A stretch of 64,000 bases of DNA from Pseudomonas koreensis (lineage in GTDB: Bacteria; Pseudomonadota; Gammaproteobacteria; Pseudomonadales; Pseudomonadaceae), in NCBI RefSeq assembly GCF_025447595.1, contig NZ_JAOEJU010000009.1:124001-188000 (forward strand), in the 5' to 3' direction. Below are positions 16,639-26,737 of this stretch, piece by piece. A program made the translations under genes and the position numbers. The notes under the pieces were generated by a model. It was not told the origin of the DNA, did no database searches, and was given only the letters and a program-made list of their open reading frames with translations. Position 1 is the stretch's first letter, and every line of letters begins with the position of its first letter.

Positions 16639-17502
16639 ATGTTTGTCCTTTCGAAAAAGTCCGCGCTCGCGGCGGCGTCCACGAGCCTGTTCGTTCTGCT
16701 GTGGAGCAGCGGGGCGATCTTCTCCAAGTGGGGGCTGGCCCACGCTTCGCCCTTTGCCTTTCTGCTGATCCGTTTTGTGATTGCCCTGTGCGGGCTGGTG
16801 CTGCTGGTGCCGTTGCTCAAGTTGAGGTTGCCCAAGGGCGGCAGGCCGATGCTGTACGCAATGGTCACCGGCGTGGTGCTGTTGGGGGCTTATCAGATCT
16901 TCTATCTGCTGGCGCTGGACTTGAAGGTCACGCCCGGCGTGATGGCGACCATCATGGGTGTGCAGCCGATTCTCACGGTGGTCATCATGGAGCGGCAGCG
17001 CTCGGCGAGCCGGATGTTTGGTCTGGCGCTGGGACTGGCCGGTCTGATCATGGTGGTTTACCAGGGCATCGGTCTGGCCGGAATGTCGCTGGCAGGGATG
17101 CTGTTCGGTTTGCTGGCGCTGGCGAGCATGACGTTCGGCTCGATCATGCAGAAGCGCATTACCGATAATCCCCTCGGCACGCTGCCGGTGCAGTACTTAG
17201 CCGGACTGCTGCTGTGCGGAATTTTCGTGCCGTTCCAGCCGTTTCACTTCGAGCACAGCGCCGGTTTCATTGTGCCGGTGTTGTGGATGGGGCTGGTGGT
17301 TTCCGTGCTGGCGACGTTGCTGCTGTATCGACTGATCGCCCGGGGCAATCTGGTGAATGTCACCAGTCTGTTCTATCTGGTGCCGGCTGTGACGGCGGTG
17401 ATGGACTACCTGATCTTCGGCAATCGCCTCGCGGCGTTAAGCGTGCTGGGGATGCTGCTGATCATCGTCGGTCTGGTGTTCGTGTTCCGTAAATCGGCAT
17501 AA
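16639..17502 (+). CDS. DMT-superfamily (EamA) transporter
   Basis: The 287-residue inner-membrane protein has about ten hydrophobic helices in two EamA repeats. The first begins FVLLWSSGAIFSKWGLAHASPFAFLLIRF; the second starts near residue 150. EamA carriers usually export amino acids or other small metabolites; the substrate is unknown. The ATG at 16639 is chosen over the in-frame GTG at 16630 because AGGTGG sits correctly before it. The long leader with a proline-rich ORF suggests post-transcriptional control. It is convergent with a second EamA gene, sharing a terminator. Confidence 0.9.
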   Translation: MFVLSKKSALAAASTSLFVLLWSSGAIFSKWGLAHASPFAFLLIRFVIALCGLVLLVPLLKLRLPKGGRPMLYAMVTGVVLLGAYQIFYLLALDLKVTPGVMATIMGVQPILTVVIMERQRSASRMFGLALGLAGLIMVVYQGIGLAGMSLAGMLFGLLALASMTFGSIMQKRITDNPLGTLPVQYLAGLLLCGIFVPFQPFHFEHSAGFIVPVLWMGLVVSVLATLLLYRLIARGNLVNVTSLFYLVPAVTAVMDYLIFGNRLAALSVLGMLLIIVGLVFVFRKSA

Positions 17503-17515
17503 CCGCCGCGCATGA

Positions 17516-17546
17516 AAAAGGCCCGGGAGGAAACTCCCGGGCCTTT
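17516..17546. terminator. Bidirectional intrinsic terminator between two EamA genes
   Basis: The stem aaaggcccgggag / ctcccgggccttt closes a GAAA loop, with A-rich sequence on the left and T-rich on the right. It serves both convergent genes. Confidence 0.92.
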
Positions 17547-17559
17547 GTGCATCTGTGAA

Positions 17560-18468
17560 TCAGCGAGTGGCGATTTCTGCCGGTTTCACCACAGCGGGTT
17601 TCAGCACCAGCCACAGCGCAATCGCGATCAAGACCCCGCCATACACGTGCGCCATCGACAGCGGCTCATCGAGAAACAGCGCCCCCCACAACACGCCGAA
17701 CGGCGGAATCATGAAGGTCACGGTCATCGACTTCACTGGCCCGATGGAACTCAGCAGGCGGAAGTAAATGATGTAGGCAAACGCGGTGCAGCCCAGGCCC
17801 AGGCCCAGCAGCGACAGCCAGACATTCCAGCCACCCCAGCTCACCGGCGGCTGAGTGATGACGCTGTAACCGAACAGCGGCAACAGGAACAGGGTTGCAC
17901 CGAGCATGCTGCCCAGCGCCGACAGACGACTGTCGAGCCCGCCGGCCTGATCCAGCCAGCGTCGGGCGAGGAACCCGGCGAAGCCATAGCAGGTGGTTGC
18001 GAGCAGGCAGGCAACGGCGCCCATCAGCAGGTGCAGATCGAACGCGACCGGGCCGGCGCGGGTCAGCACGCCCACCCCGAGCAGGCCGAGGAACACCCCG
18101 GCGAGTTTGGCCAGCGTCAGTTTTTCACTGAAGAACAAACCGCCGATCAACACGCCCATCAACGGCGTGGTGGCATTGAAGATTGCGGAGTACCCGGCCG
18201 GCAGCACTTGGGCGGCGACTGAATACAAGGTGGCCGGAACGCCGGAGTTGATCACGCCGAGCATCATCACGGTCTTGAGTTTGCCTTTGAAATCCCAGCT
18301 GATGCGCATCAACCCGAGGATCACCAGCAGGCCGACGGCGGCAATCGATACGCGGAAGAATCCGGTCGGAACCGTACCGATCGCGGGGGCGATGATGCGC
18401 ATGAACAGGAAGCTCGCGCCCCAGATGGCGGCCAGCGACAACATGCGGAAAATATCGACAGGGCTCAC
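17560..18468 (-). CDS. DMT-superfamily (EamA) transporter
   Basis: The 302-residue inner-membrane carrier has ten predicted helices in two EamA halves. The first begins MLSLAAIWGASFLFMRI and the second GAVACLLATTCYGFAG. The GTG at 18468 is chosen because AAGGAG precedes it; the frame extends upstream, but that part reads like non-coding sequence. Substrate unknown. It lies 84 bases after the chemoreceptor gene on the same strand. It is only distantly similar to the convergent EamA protein, so it is not a recent tandem duplicate. Confidence 0.9.
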   Translation of the reverse strand: MSPVDIFRMLSLAAIWGASFLFMRIIAPAIGTVPTGFFRVSIAAVGLLVILGLMRISWDFKGKLKTVMMLGVINSGVPATLYSVAAQVLPAGYSAIFNATTPLMGVLIGGLFFSEKLTLAKLAGVFLGLLGVGVLTRAGPVAFDLHLLMGAVACLLATTCYGFAGFLARRWLDQAGGLDSRLSALGSMLGATLFLLPLFGYSVITQPPVSWGGWNVWLSLLGLGLGCTAFAYIIYFRLLSSIGPVKSMTVTFMIPPFGVLWGALFLDEPLSMAHVYGGVLIAIALWLVLKPAVVKPAEIATR

Positions 18469-18552
18469 AGGCCACTCCTTCCTTGATCGGGACGAGAGTG
18501 TTGCCGAGCGCCCTGGCGATGGCAACCGCTAATCGGGCATTTAATTTACCCG

Positions 18553-20178
18553 TCAGAGCACGAAACGCGTCACGAGGCCGTTGAGGTCGACGGCCAGCCG
18601 CGACAGTTCCTGACTGGCGGCAGACGTCTGGGTGGCGCCCGCAGCGGTCTGGGTTGACAGATCGCGGATGGTCACCAGGTTTTCGTCGACTTCCCGTGCC
18701 ACCAGCGCCTGTTGCTCGGCGGCGCTGGCGATCACCAGGTTGCGCTGGTTGATCTGTGAAATCGACGCGGTAATTTTCTCCAGTGCATGGCCGGCGCTGT
18801 TGGCCCGGCGCAGGGTGTGGCTGGCCTGCTCGGCGCTGTTTTGCAATGCGTCGACGGTGGCGCCGGTGCCTTGCTGGATGCTGGTGATCATCAGCTCGAT
18901 TTCTTCGGTGGAGTTCTGCGTGCGCTGGGCCAGCGAACGGACTTCATCGGCGACGACTGCGAAGCCACGCCCGGCCTCGCCGGCCCGCGCGGCCTCAATC
19001 GCGGCGTTCAGGGCCAGGAGGTTGGTCTGCCCGGCGATACCGCGAATCACCTCCAGAACCTTGCTGATGTCCTGGGCCTGGGTCGCAAGGCCTTCGGCCT
19101 GTTCGGACGCGCCAAGCACCGCGTTGACCAGTTCCTGAATCGAACTGATGGTCTCGCTGACCTGCACATGCCCGTGCTTGCTGTCCTCGTTCGAGGCTTC
19201 GGAGGCTTCGGCACTGGACACCGCATTGGCGGCCACTTCATCAACCGCTGTGCTCATCTCGGTGACCGCCGTGGCAGCCTGTTCGATCTGGTCGTTCTGC
19301 TGTTGCAGGCCGCGGGTGCTCTGTTCCATCACCGAGCTCATTTCCTCGGCGGCGGAGGCCAGTTGCTGGGCCGACTCGCTGATGCCGCGAATGGTCGAGC
19401 GCAGATTGCCCTGCATCTCGGCCAGCGCCGTGAGCAACTGCGCCGCTTCGTCCCGGCCCTCGCTGTCGATGCGTCCGCTGAGGTCTCCGGAGGCAATCCG
19501 TCGTGCCACGTTCAGTGCCTGATTGATTGGCGCAGTGATGCTGCGGGTCAGCAGCCATGCCAGCAGCAAGGTGGCGATCAAGGCGATGACGATAATCACA
19601 GAAACGATCCAGAGCGCTCGCTGGTACATCGTGGCAGCAGCTTTGGCAGCGGCGTCTGCGCCTTGCTGATTGAGGGTGATCATCTGCTCCAGCGTCTTGT
19701 CGAGCACCGCGCCCTGAGGCGCCAGATCGGTGTTCAGGCGGGTGTAGGCCTGTTCGTTTTGTCCGGCGTCGATATGGCCGATGATCTGATCGAGAATGCT
19801 CAGGTATTTGGCAGTGTCCGCGCCCAGACCTTCGAGCATTGCCCGCTCCTGGTCGTTGGCGATCAGGGCTTTGTGATCATCGAGGCGTTTAAGCAATTCC
19901 TGGCGCTGAGCCTTGAGGATGCCTTTGCTTTTGTCTCGAACCGCTGCCTGGGTGCTGGTGATCAGACGCAGGGACTCGAGGCGGATGCTCGCGATGTTCG
20001 CTGCACTGTCGTGGATGCTTTCGATACTGGGCATCCATGACTCCTCGATCACCGCTGCGCTTTCACGCAGGGTTTTCATCTGACCCAGGCCGAACAGGCC
20101 GACCACCATCAGCAGGCTGGCCAGAACGGCAAAACTCAAACTGGCGCGCAAACCTATGCGCAGATTCCGGATAGACAT
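18553..20178 (-). CDS. Methyl-accepting chemotaxis protein with four-helix-bundle-type sensor
   Basis: The 541-residue chemoreceptor has TM1 at about residues 10-33, a helical periplasmic domain (34-187, 4HB_MCP-like), TM2 at about 189-211, a HAMP domain (212-265) and a long cytoplasmic coiled coil. The signalling tip reads [20 protein letters not shown]. No C-terminal CheR/CheB pentapeptide is present (ends TRFVL). AGGAG lies 7 bases before the ATG at 20178. The ligand is unknown. Confidence 0.95.
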   Translation of the reverse strand: MSIRNLRIGLRASLSFAVLASLLMVVGLFGLGQMKTLRESAAVIEESWMPSIESIHDSAANIASIRLESLRLITSTQAAVRDKSKGILKAQRQELLKRLDDHKALIANDQERAMLEGLGADTAKYLSILDQIIGHIDAGQNEQAYTRLNTDLAPQGAVLDKTLEQMITLNQQGADAAAKAAATMYQRALWIVSVIIVIALIATLLLAWLLTRSITAPINQALNVARRIASGDLSGRIDSEGRDEAAQLLTALAEMQGNLRSTIRGISESAQQLASAAEEMSSVMEQSTRGLQQQNDQIEQAATAVTEMSTAVDEVAANAVSSAEASEASNEDSKHGHVQVSETISSIQELVNAVLGASEQAEGLATQAQDISKVLEVIRGIAGQTNLLALNAAIEAARAGEAGRGFAVVADEVRSLAQRTQNSTEEIELMITSIQQGTGATVDALQNSAEQASHTLRRANSAGHALEKITASISQINQRNLVIASAAEQQALVAREVDENLVTIRDLSTQTAAGATQTSAASQELSRLAVDLNGLVTRFVL

Positions 20179-20585
20179 CAATGTGCTCCTTGGGAGTCGA
20201 GGGGGAGGTCGTCCTCGTGGCCCGAGGATCTTGTTGTGAGGCGGGTGATGGCGGGCTATATATCAAAGTGCCACTATCTTGGTAAGGCCAATCGCTGCAT
20301 GGAATGGACAGGCATGAACAAGTCGGGCAGAAGCGCAGGCTAGAGATGTCGCTGCTGAATTGGATCCGAAACCCAGAGAAATCGCGGGCTGGCGTCCAGT
20401 GGTGGGGAGAACCTGAGGGAACGTTTATTGACCGAACGGTCGATTTAAAAAACTTTGATAAAAACTGTGTCGTTGTACAACCCGCAAGAGGATTTGGCAG
20501 AAATTGCGCTTCTCCTGCGCCCGCTTCCGTGGCTAAGCTCAGGCCTTCGAGCACAGATTCTCCAATTCCCGCAGAGGTCTCATCT
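20179..20585. other. 407-base intergenic region with a GACCG/CGGTC palindrome
   Basis: This gap separates the divergent chemoreceptor and aceK. It contains a 12-base perfect palindrome, gaccgaacggtc (20429-20440), of a kind often bound by TetR-type regulators, followed by an A/T-rich stretch to about 20470. The frame upstream of the aceK ATG is open but does not resemble AceK. No other gene is seen. Confidence 0.5.
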
Positions 20586-22307
20586 ATGCCGCAGCAATGG
20601 CCAGCCACCGACATCGCCCGCCTGATCCTCGATGGCTTTGACGATTACCGCGAGCATTTCCGGCGGATCACCGACGGCGCCCGTGAACGCTTCGAGCAGG
20701 CCCGCTGGCAGGACACGCAAACGGCGTCAGCGGCGCGCATCAACCTCTACGAAGAAAAGGTCGGTGAAACCGTCGCCCGCCTGCGCGAGCACTTCGAGCC
20801 GGACACCTTGATGGACGTCACCTGCTGGCCGCTGGTGAAAAGTGCCTACATCAGCATCATCGACCTGCGCTTCGACGATGAACTGTCCGAGACCTGGTAC
20901 AACTCGATTTTCTGCGGCCTGTTCAGCCACGACCTGATCAGCGACGGCTGCATGTTCATCCACACCACCCGGCCAAGCCTGCGCCGGGCCCGCGCCGCGC
21001 AGACCCGTACCTATAAACCGCAAGGGCAGATCTCGGGCATGCTCGCGAGCATCTTTTCCGATTACCGGTTCAACGAGGCCTACGCCGATCTGCCCGGTGA
21101 CTTGCAACGTCTGGAAGCGCAACTGCGCGAGAATCTTCCGGACTGGGTGTGCAAGGATCCTGAGCTGAGCGTCGAGCTGTTTTCCTCGGTGCTGTACCGC
21201 AACAAGGGCGCGTACCTGGTCGGGCGCATCTACACCAACGATGATCAGTGGCCGCTGGTGATTCCGTTGCTGCACCGCGAAGGGCGCGGGATTCAGATCG
21301 ATGCGCTGATCACCGATGAAGCCGATGTGTCGATCATCTTCTCGTTCACCCGTTCGTATTTCATGGTGGATGTGCCGGTGCCGGCGGAGTTTATCGGCTT
21401 CCTCAAGCGCATCCTGCCGGGCAAGCACATCGCCGAGCTGTACACCTCGATCGGTTTCTACAAGCACGGTAAATCCGAGTTCTACCGCGCCCTGATCAAT
21501 CACCTGGCCAACACCGACGACCAGTTCATCATGGCCCCGGGCGTGCGCGGCATGGTTATGAGTGTGTTCACGCTGCCGGGCTTCAACACCGTGTTCAAGA
21601 TCATCAAGGATCGATTCTCGCCGTCGAAAAACGTCGACCGCGCCACGGTGATCGAGAAGTATCGACTGGTAAAAAGCGTCGACCGCGTCGGGCGCATGGC
21701 CGATACCCAGGAATTCGCCGACTTCCGTTTTCCCCTGAGCAAGTTCGAGCCGGCGTGCCTGGCGGAACTGCTGGAAGTCGCGCCGTCCACGGTGTCGCTG
21801 GAAGGCGAAACCGTGCTGATCCGCCACTGCTGGACCGAGCGCCGAATGACGCCGCTCAACCTCTATCTGGACAATGCCAACGAAGCCCAGGTGCGCGAGG
21901 CGCTGGAGGATTACGGGCTGGCGATCAAGCAACTGGCGGCGGCCAACATCTTCCCCGGCGACATGCTGCTGAAGAACTTTGGCGTCACCCGTCATGGCCG
22001 GGTGGTGTTCTACGACTACGACGAGATCTGCTTTCTCACCGAAGCCAACTTCCGCCACATCCCGGCGCCGCGCACGCCCGAGGACGAAATGGCCTCCGAG
22101 CCTTGGTATTCGATCGGGCCGCTGGATGTTTTCCCCGAGGAGTTTCCGCCGTTTCTGTTTGCCGATTCGGCGCAGCGCAAACTGTTCGATCAGTTGCATG
22201 GCGAGCTGTACAACGCCGATTACTGGAAGGGTTTGCAGGAGGCGATTCGGGCGGGGAAAGTGATTGACGTCTTTCCGTACCGTCGAAAAGGCCTCGATAA
22301 CGAGTGA
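20586..22307 (+). CDS. aceK: Isocitrate dehydrogenase kinase/phosphatase
   Basis: AceK phosphorylates and dephosphorylates isocitrate dehydrogenase to switch carbon flow between the TCA cycle and the glyoxylate shunt. The 573-residue length is normal. An N-terminal regulatory domain (1-310) is followed by the kinase-like domain. That half contains [23 protein letters not shown] (around 470), which includes the metal-binding Asp of the kinase loop. The ATG at 20586 has AGAGG upstream. The gene is not beside aceA/aceB, as is usual in Pseudomonas. Confidence 0.96.
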   Translation: MPQQWPATDIARLILDGFDDYREHFRRITDGARERFEQARWQDTQTASAARINLYEEKVGETVARLREHFEPDTLMDVTCWPLVKSAYISIIDLRFDDELSETWYNSIFCGLFSHDLISDGCMFIHTTRPSLRRARAAQTRTYKPQGQISGMLASIFSDYRFNEAYADLPGDLQRLEAQLRENLPDWVCKDPELSVELFSSVLYRNKGAYLVGRIYTNDDQWPLVIPLLHREGRGIQIDALITDEADVSIIFSFTRSYFMVDVPVPAEFIGFLKRILPGKHIAELYTSIGFYKHGKSEFYRALINHLANTDDQFIMAPGVRGMVMSVFTLPGFNTVFKIIKDRFSPSKNVDRATVIEKYRLVKSVDRVGRMADTQEFADFRFPLSKFEPACLAELLEVAPSTVSLEGETVLIRHCWTERRMTPLNLYLDNANEAQVREALEDYGLAIKQLAAANIFPGDMLLKNFGVTRHGRVVFYDYDEICFLTEANFRHIPAPRTPEDEMASEPWYSIGPLDVFPEEFPPFLFADSAQRKLFDQLHGELYNADYWKGLQEAIRAGKVIDVFPYRRKGLDNE

Positions 22308-22330
22308 CTTTCTGGAATTGATGCGCAATT

Positions 22331-22426
22331 CATCGCGAGCAGGCTCGCTCCTACATTTGATCGCGCTGTGCAGCGGTTTTATGGCCGCTGGAGATCCAGG
22401 GTGGGAGCGAGCCTGCTCGTGATCGG
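22331..22426. repeat. REP doublet (gagcctgctcg type)
   Basis: Inverted copies lie at 22331-22355 (catcgcgagcaggctcgctc) and about 22400-22426 (gtgggagcgagcctgctcg). The orientation is the reverse of most doublets here (loop side out). It lies between aceK and hrpA. Confidence 0.88.
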
Positions 22427-22495
22427 CCGCGCAGCGGTCGTAAAATCTGCGACAATCGCGTCCTTGCGCCACTAGACGACCGAATTGCGTACCCG

Positions 22496-25400
22496 ATGAC
22501 CGACGAATCGCCCTCCATCGACAAACTGCTGAAAAACCTCGATCACGCCATGCTCGCCGACCGCCACCGGCTGCGGCGGCAGTTGCTTGAGCTGCGCAAG
22601 AAACCCGACGAGGCCAAACTGGCCCAGTGGGTGGCGCGGATGCAGGCGTCCTGCGATCAGGTGCTGGCGCGCAAGGCCAGCCTGCCGGTGATCCGTTACG
22701 ACGACAGCCTGCCGATTGCGGCCAAGCGTGACGAAATCAAGAAGGCCCTGGAAAAGCACCAGGTGCTGATCATCGCCGGCGAAACCGGTTCGGGTAAAAC
22801 CACCCAGTTGCCGAAAATCTGCTTGGAAATCGGTCGCGGCCAGCATGGCCTGATCGGTCACACCCAGCCACGTCGGATCGCGGCGCGCAGCGTGGCCAGC
22901 CGGGTTGCCGAAGAGCTCGGTACGCCGCTGGGCGCGCTGGTCGGTTATCAGGTGCGCTTCGAAGACCAAAGCGATTCGAACACCCTGATCAAACTGATGA
23001 CCGACGGTATCCTGCTGGCGGAAACCCAGAACGACCGCTACCTCGAACGCTACGACACGATCATCGTCGACGAAGCCCACGAACGCAGTCTCAACATCGA
23101 CTTCCTGCTCGGTTACCTGAAAACCCTGCTGCCGCGTCGCCCGGATCTGAAAGTCATCATCACCTCGGCGACCATCGATCTGGAGCGTTTCTCCAAGCAT
23201 TTCGACGATGCGCCGATTGTCGAAGTGTCCGGGCGTACCTTCCCGGTGGAAACCTGGTATCGCCCGCTGACGCTTGAGCAGGATGAAGAGGGCAACCGCG
23301 TCGAGGACGACCTGACCGTGGATCAGGCGATCCTCGCTACCCTCGATGAAATCGCCGCGTACGAGCGCAGCGAACGCCGCAGTCCCGGCGACGTGCTGGT
23401 GTTCCTGCCCGGCGAGCGCGAGATTCGCGACGCCGCCGACATGCTGCGCAAGGCCCAGCTCAAACACACCGAAATCCTGCCGTTGTACGCGCGCCTGTCG
23501 CCGGCCGAACAGCAGCGGATTTTCCAGTCGCATCCGGGGCGTCGCGTGGTGCTGGCGACCAACGTCGCCGAAACCTCTCTGACCGTGCCGGGCATCCGTT
23601 ACGTGATCGACAGCGGCACCGCACGCATCAGCCGCTACAGCTACCGCGCCAAGGTCCAGCGACTGCCGATCGAAGCCATTTCCCAGGCCAGCGCCAACCA
23701 GCGTAAAGGTCGCTGCGGCCGGGTAGAGCCGGGTATCTGCGTGCGGCTGTACAGCGAAGAGGATTTCCTCGGTCGCCCGGAATTTACCGATCCGGAAATC
23801 CTGCGCACCAACCTTGCGGCAGTTATTTTGCAGATGCTGCATCTGCGCCTCGGCGAGATCACCGCGTTCCCGTTCATCGAACCGCCGGACGGCAAGGCGA
23901 TAAGCGACGGTTTCAACCTGCTGCAAGAACTGTCGGCGGTCGATCGCAACAGTCAGCTGACCCCGCTCGGCCGCCAGTTGGCGCGTCTGCCGGTAGACCC
24001 GCGCATGGGCCGTATGCTGCTTGAAGCGGCGAAGCTCGGCAGCCTGCAGGAAGTGCTGATTGTTGCCAGCGCCATGTCGATTCAGGACCCGCGCGAGCGT
24101 CCTCCGGAGCGTCAGCAAGCCGCCGATCAGGCCCACGCTCAGTGGAAAGATGTCGATTCGGACTTCGCCGGGCTGGTCAATCTGTGGCGCGGTTTTGAAG
24201 AGCAGCGCCAGGCGCTCACCGCCAGCCCGCTGCGCAACTGGTGCCGCAAGAATTTCCTGAACTACCTGCGGTTGCGCGAGTGGCGCGATTCCCATCGGCA
24301 GTTGAGCCTGATCTGCCGCGACTTGCAGCTGAGCCTCAATAAAGAGCCGGCGGACTATCCGAAGCTGCACAAAGCGGTACTGGTTGGCCTGCTCAGCCAG
24401 ATCGGCCAGAAAACCGAAGACGGCGATTACCTTGGCGCCCGTCAGCGGCGGTTCTGGATTCACCCGTCATCGGGCATCGGCAAAAAACGCCCGCAGTGGG
24501 TGATGACCGCCGAACTGGTGGAAACCACCAAGCTCTACGCGCGGATGGTGGCGAAGATCGACGCCGATTGGATCGAACCGCTGGCCGGGCACCTGATCAA
24601 GAAGAACCACTTCGAACCGCACTGGGAGAAGAAGCGCGGCCAGGTCGTCGCGTTCGAACAGATCACCCTGTTCGGTCTGATCGTGGTCGGTCGTCGGCCG
24701 GTGCATTACGGGCCGGTGGATCCGGTGGTTTCGCGCGAGCTGTTCATCCGCGAAGGCCTGGTGCGCGGCGAAATTCAGTCCCGGGCCAAATGTCTGACCG
24801 CTAACAAGCAATTGCTCGAACAGCTCGACGAACTGGAAGCCAAGGCCCGTCGCCGGGACATTCTGGCCGACGAGGAAACCCTCTACGCGTTTTACGACGC
24901 GCGACTGCCGGCGGAGATCCACCAGACCGCGACGTTCGATAGTTGGTATCGGGTCAACAGCCAGAAAGATCCGCGACTGCTGATCATGCGCGAGGAAGAT
25001 GTGCTGGCCCGTGAGGCTAGCGAAGTCACCGCCCAGCATTACCCGGACACGCTGCACATCGGCGATCTGGAACTGGCTCTGAGTTACCACTTCGAACCGA
25101 ATCACCCGCGCGACGGCGTGACCCTGCGCGTGCCGGCGCCGTTGTTGCCGATGCTGCCGCCGGAACGTCTGGAATGGCTGGTACCGGGGCTGATCGAAGC
25201 CAAGTGCATTGCGCTGGTGCGCAACCTGCCCAAGGCCTTGCGCAAGAACTTCGTGCCGGTGCCGGACTTCATCAAGGCCGCGCTGCAACGTATGACCTTT
25301 GCCGAAGGTTCGTTGCCGCAAGCGCTGGGCCGCGAACTGCTGCGCATGACCGGTGCGCGAGTCAGCGACGAGGCCTGGGCCGAAGCGGCGCAGCAAGTCG

Positions 25401-26407
25401 AAAGCCATCTGCGGATGAACCTGGAAATCGTCGACGGCCAGGGCAAGTTCCTCGGCGAAGGACGGGATCTGGCGGAACTGACCGCACGTTTCGCCGAAGC
25501 CAGCCAGGCTGCCTTGGCCGTGCCGCAGAGCGCGAAGAGTCAGCAGCCGGTGGAGGCCAAGGTCTTCGCGCCGGTGGCGGAAAAAACTCAGCAGAAGATC
25601 GCCGGGCTGTCGATGACGGTCTACCCGGCGCTGGTGGAAGAGGGTGGCACAGTCAAGGAAGGTCGATTCTCGACCCCGGCCGAAGCCGAGTTCCAGCATC
25701 GCCGCGCCTTGCAGCGACTGCTGATGCAGCAACTGGCCGAGCCGGCGAAGTTCCTGCGCGGCAAGTTGCCGGGCCTGACCGAACTGGGGTTGCTGTATCG
25801 CGAACTGGGTCGGGTCGATGCGCTGGTCGAAGACATTCTGCTGGCCAGTCTCGACAGCTGCATTCTCGACGGCGAAGACCCGTTGCCCCGCGACGGTGCC
25901 GGGCTGGCGGCACTGGCCGAGCGCAAGCGCGGCAGCTGGACCGAGCATGCCGAGCGCGTGGCACGCCTGACTCTGGAGATCCTCAAGCTGTGGCACGGTC
26001 TACAAAAGCGCTTCAAAGGCAAGATCGACCTGGCTCAGGCCGTGGCGCTTAACGACATCAAGCAGCAGCTCAGCCATCTGGTGTATCCGGGCTTCGTGCG
26101 GGAAACGCCAATGCTCTGGCTCAAGGAGTTACCGCGTTACCTGAAAGCCGTCGAACAACGTTTCGAGAAGCTGGGCGCGCAGGTGCAGAAGGATCGGGTC
26201 TGGAGCGGCGAACTCGCCGGCCTCTGGACGCAATACCAGACCCGCGCCGCCAAGCACGCGCAGGAAGGCAAACGCGATCCGCAACTCGAGCTGTATCGCT
26301 GGTGGCTGGAGGAGTATCGGGTTTCGCTGTTCGCCCAGCAGTTGGGGACGAAAGTGCCGATCTCCGACAAGCGGCTGAACAAGCAGTGGACGCAGGTCGA
26401 GGCCTGA
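22496..26407 (+). CDS. hrpA: ATP-dependent RNA helicase HrpA (DEAH family)
   Basis: The 1303-residue protein has the normal HrpA length. It shows Walker A GETGSGKT (95-102), the DEAH box at 192-195 (VDEAHERSLN), motif III SAT (about 223), a helicase C domain with TNVAETSLTVPGI and QRKGRCGRVEPG, then HA2/OB domains and the long DUF3418 C-terminal region. In E. coli HrpA acts on stalled or collided ribosomes and in mRNA processing. It stands alone between two REP doublets. Confidence 0.97.
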   Translation: MTDESPSIDKLLKNLDHAMLADRHRLRRQLLELRKKPDEAKLAQWVARMQASCDQVLARKASLPVIRYDDSLPIAAKRDEIKKALEKHQVLIIAGETGSGKTTQLPKICLEIGRGQHGLIGHTQPRRIAARSVASRVAEELGTPLGALVGYQVRFEDQSDSNTLIKLMTDGILLAETQNDRYLERYDTIIVDEAHERSLNIDFLLGYLKTLLPRRPDLKVIITSATIDLERFSKHFDDAPIVEVSGRTFPVETWYRPLTLEQDEEGNRVEDDLTVDQAILATLDEIAAYERSERRSPGDVLVFLPGEREIRDAADMLRKAQLKHTEILPLYARLSPAEQQRIFQSHPGRRVVLATNVAETSLTVPGIRYVIDSGTARISRYSYRAKVQRLPIEAISQASANQRKGRCGRVEPGICVRLYSEEDFLGRPEFTDPEILRTNLAAVILQMLHLRLGEITAFPFIEPPDGKAISDGFNLLQELSAVDRNSQLTPLGRQLARLPVDPRMGRMLLEAAKLGSLQEVLIVASAMSIQDPRERPPERQQAADQAHAQWKDVDSDFAGLVNLWRGFEEQRQALTASPLRNWCRKNFLNYLRLREWRDSHRQLSLICRDLQLSLNKEPADYPKLHKAVLVGLLSQIGQKTEDGDYLGARQRRFWIHPSSGIGKKRPQWVMTAELVETTKLYARMVAKIDADWIEPLAGHLIKKNHFEPHWEKKRGQVVAFEQITLFGLIVVGRRPVHYGPVDPVVSRELFIREGLVRGEIQSRAKCLTANKQLLEQLDELEAKARRRDILADEETLYAFYDARLPAEIHQTATFDSWYRVNSQKDPRLLIMREEDVLAREASEVTAQHYPDTLHIGDLELALSYHFEPNHPRDGVTLRVPAPLLPMLPPERLEWLVPGLIEAKCIALVRNLPKALRKNFVPVPDFIKAALQRMTFAEGSLPQALGRELLRMTGARVSDEAWAEAAQQVESHLRMNLEIVDGQGKFLGEGRDLAELTARFAEASQAALAVPQSAKSQQPVEAKVFAPVAEKTQQKIAGLSMTVYPALVEEGGTVKEGRFSTPAEAEFQHRRALQRLLMQQLAEPAKFLRGKLPGLTELGLLYRELGRVDALVEDILLASLDSCILDGEDPLPRDGAGLAALAERKRGSWTEHAERVARLTLEILKLWHGLQKRFKGKIDLAQAVALNDIKQQLSHLVYPGFVRETPMLWLKELPRYLKAVEQRFEKLGAQVQKDRVWSGELAGLWTQYQTRAAKHAQEGKRDPQLELYRWWLEEYRVSLFAQQLGTKVPISDKRLNKQWTQVEA

Positions 26408-26428
26408 TTCCGAGGCTGTACAGATACC

Positions 26429-26519
26429 CTGTGGGAGCGAGCTTGCTCGCGAATGCGGCGGGTCAGGCAATCAAGATGTTGACTGATGTACCGCCTTCGC
26501 GAGCAAGCTCGCTCCCACA
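26429..26519. repeat. REP doublet (gagcttgctcg type)
   Basis: Copies at 26429-26453 and 26496-26519 face each other. The spacer contains gtcaggcaatcaagatgttg, related to spacers of other doublets here. The remaining 218 bases to the next gene hold a ttggcacgtcggtgccag palindrome but no gene. Confidence 0.9.
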
Positions 26520-26737
26520 AGGAATTTTTCGTTGCTCCCGGGAATGGGGCCAAAACCTTGGGTTTATGGCAAACTTCGCCACCATAAATGCCGTTTTCGC
26601 GTCCCAGAGCCTTTGCCGGGCCGCGCAACGGAATAAAGCGATGCCAGGTTTTTGCGTCCCTTATACGGGAATGGACCCTTTGCGTGTTGGCACGTCGGTG
26701 CCAGCACTTTCTGCCTGAACAGATTAGAGAAACGACC

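Noticed and set aside
18469..18552. Leader peptide upstream of the minus-strand EamA gene
   Set aside because: Only a three-codon ATG-CCC-GAT-TAG frame is present, with no ribosome site and no structured RNA.
20304..20585. 94-codon N-terminal extension of AceK
   Set aside because: The extension does not resemble AceK, and the ATG at 20586 gives the normal family length.
22472..25996. Long minus-strand frames (663 and 509 codons) opposite hrpA
   Set aside because: hrpA is an unambiguous full-length gene; the antisense frames lack motifs and start in unlikely contexts.
26690..26710. Sigma-54 promoter upstream of the KAS III-like gene (ttggcacgtcggtgcca)
   Set aside because: The GG and GC pairs are one base too close for a -24/-12 promoter; it reads better as a plain palindrome.
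26641..26718. ATG at 26641 as the start of a small gene upstream of the KAS gene
   Set aside because: The frame has no Shine-Dalgarno and no coding character; it falls in the promoter region.
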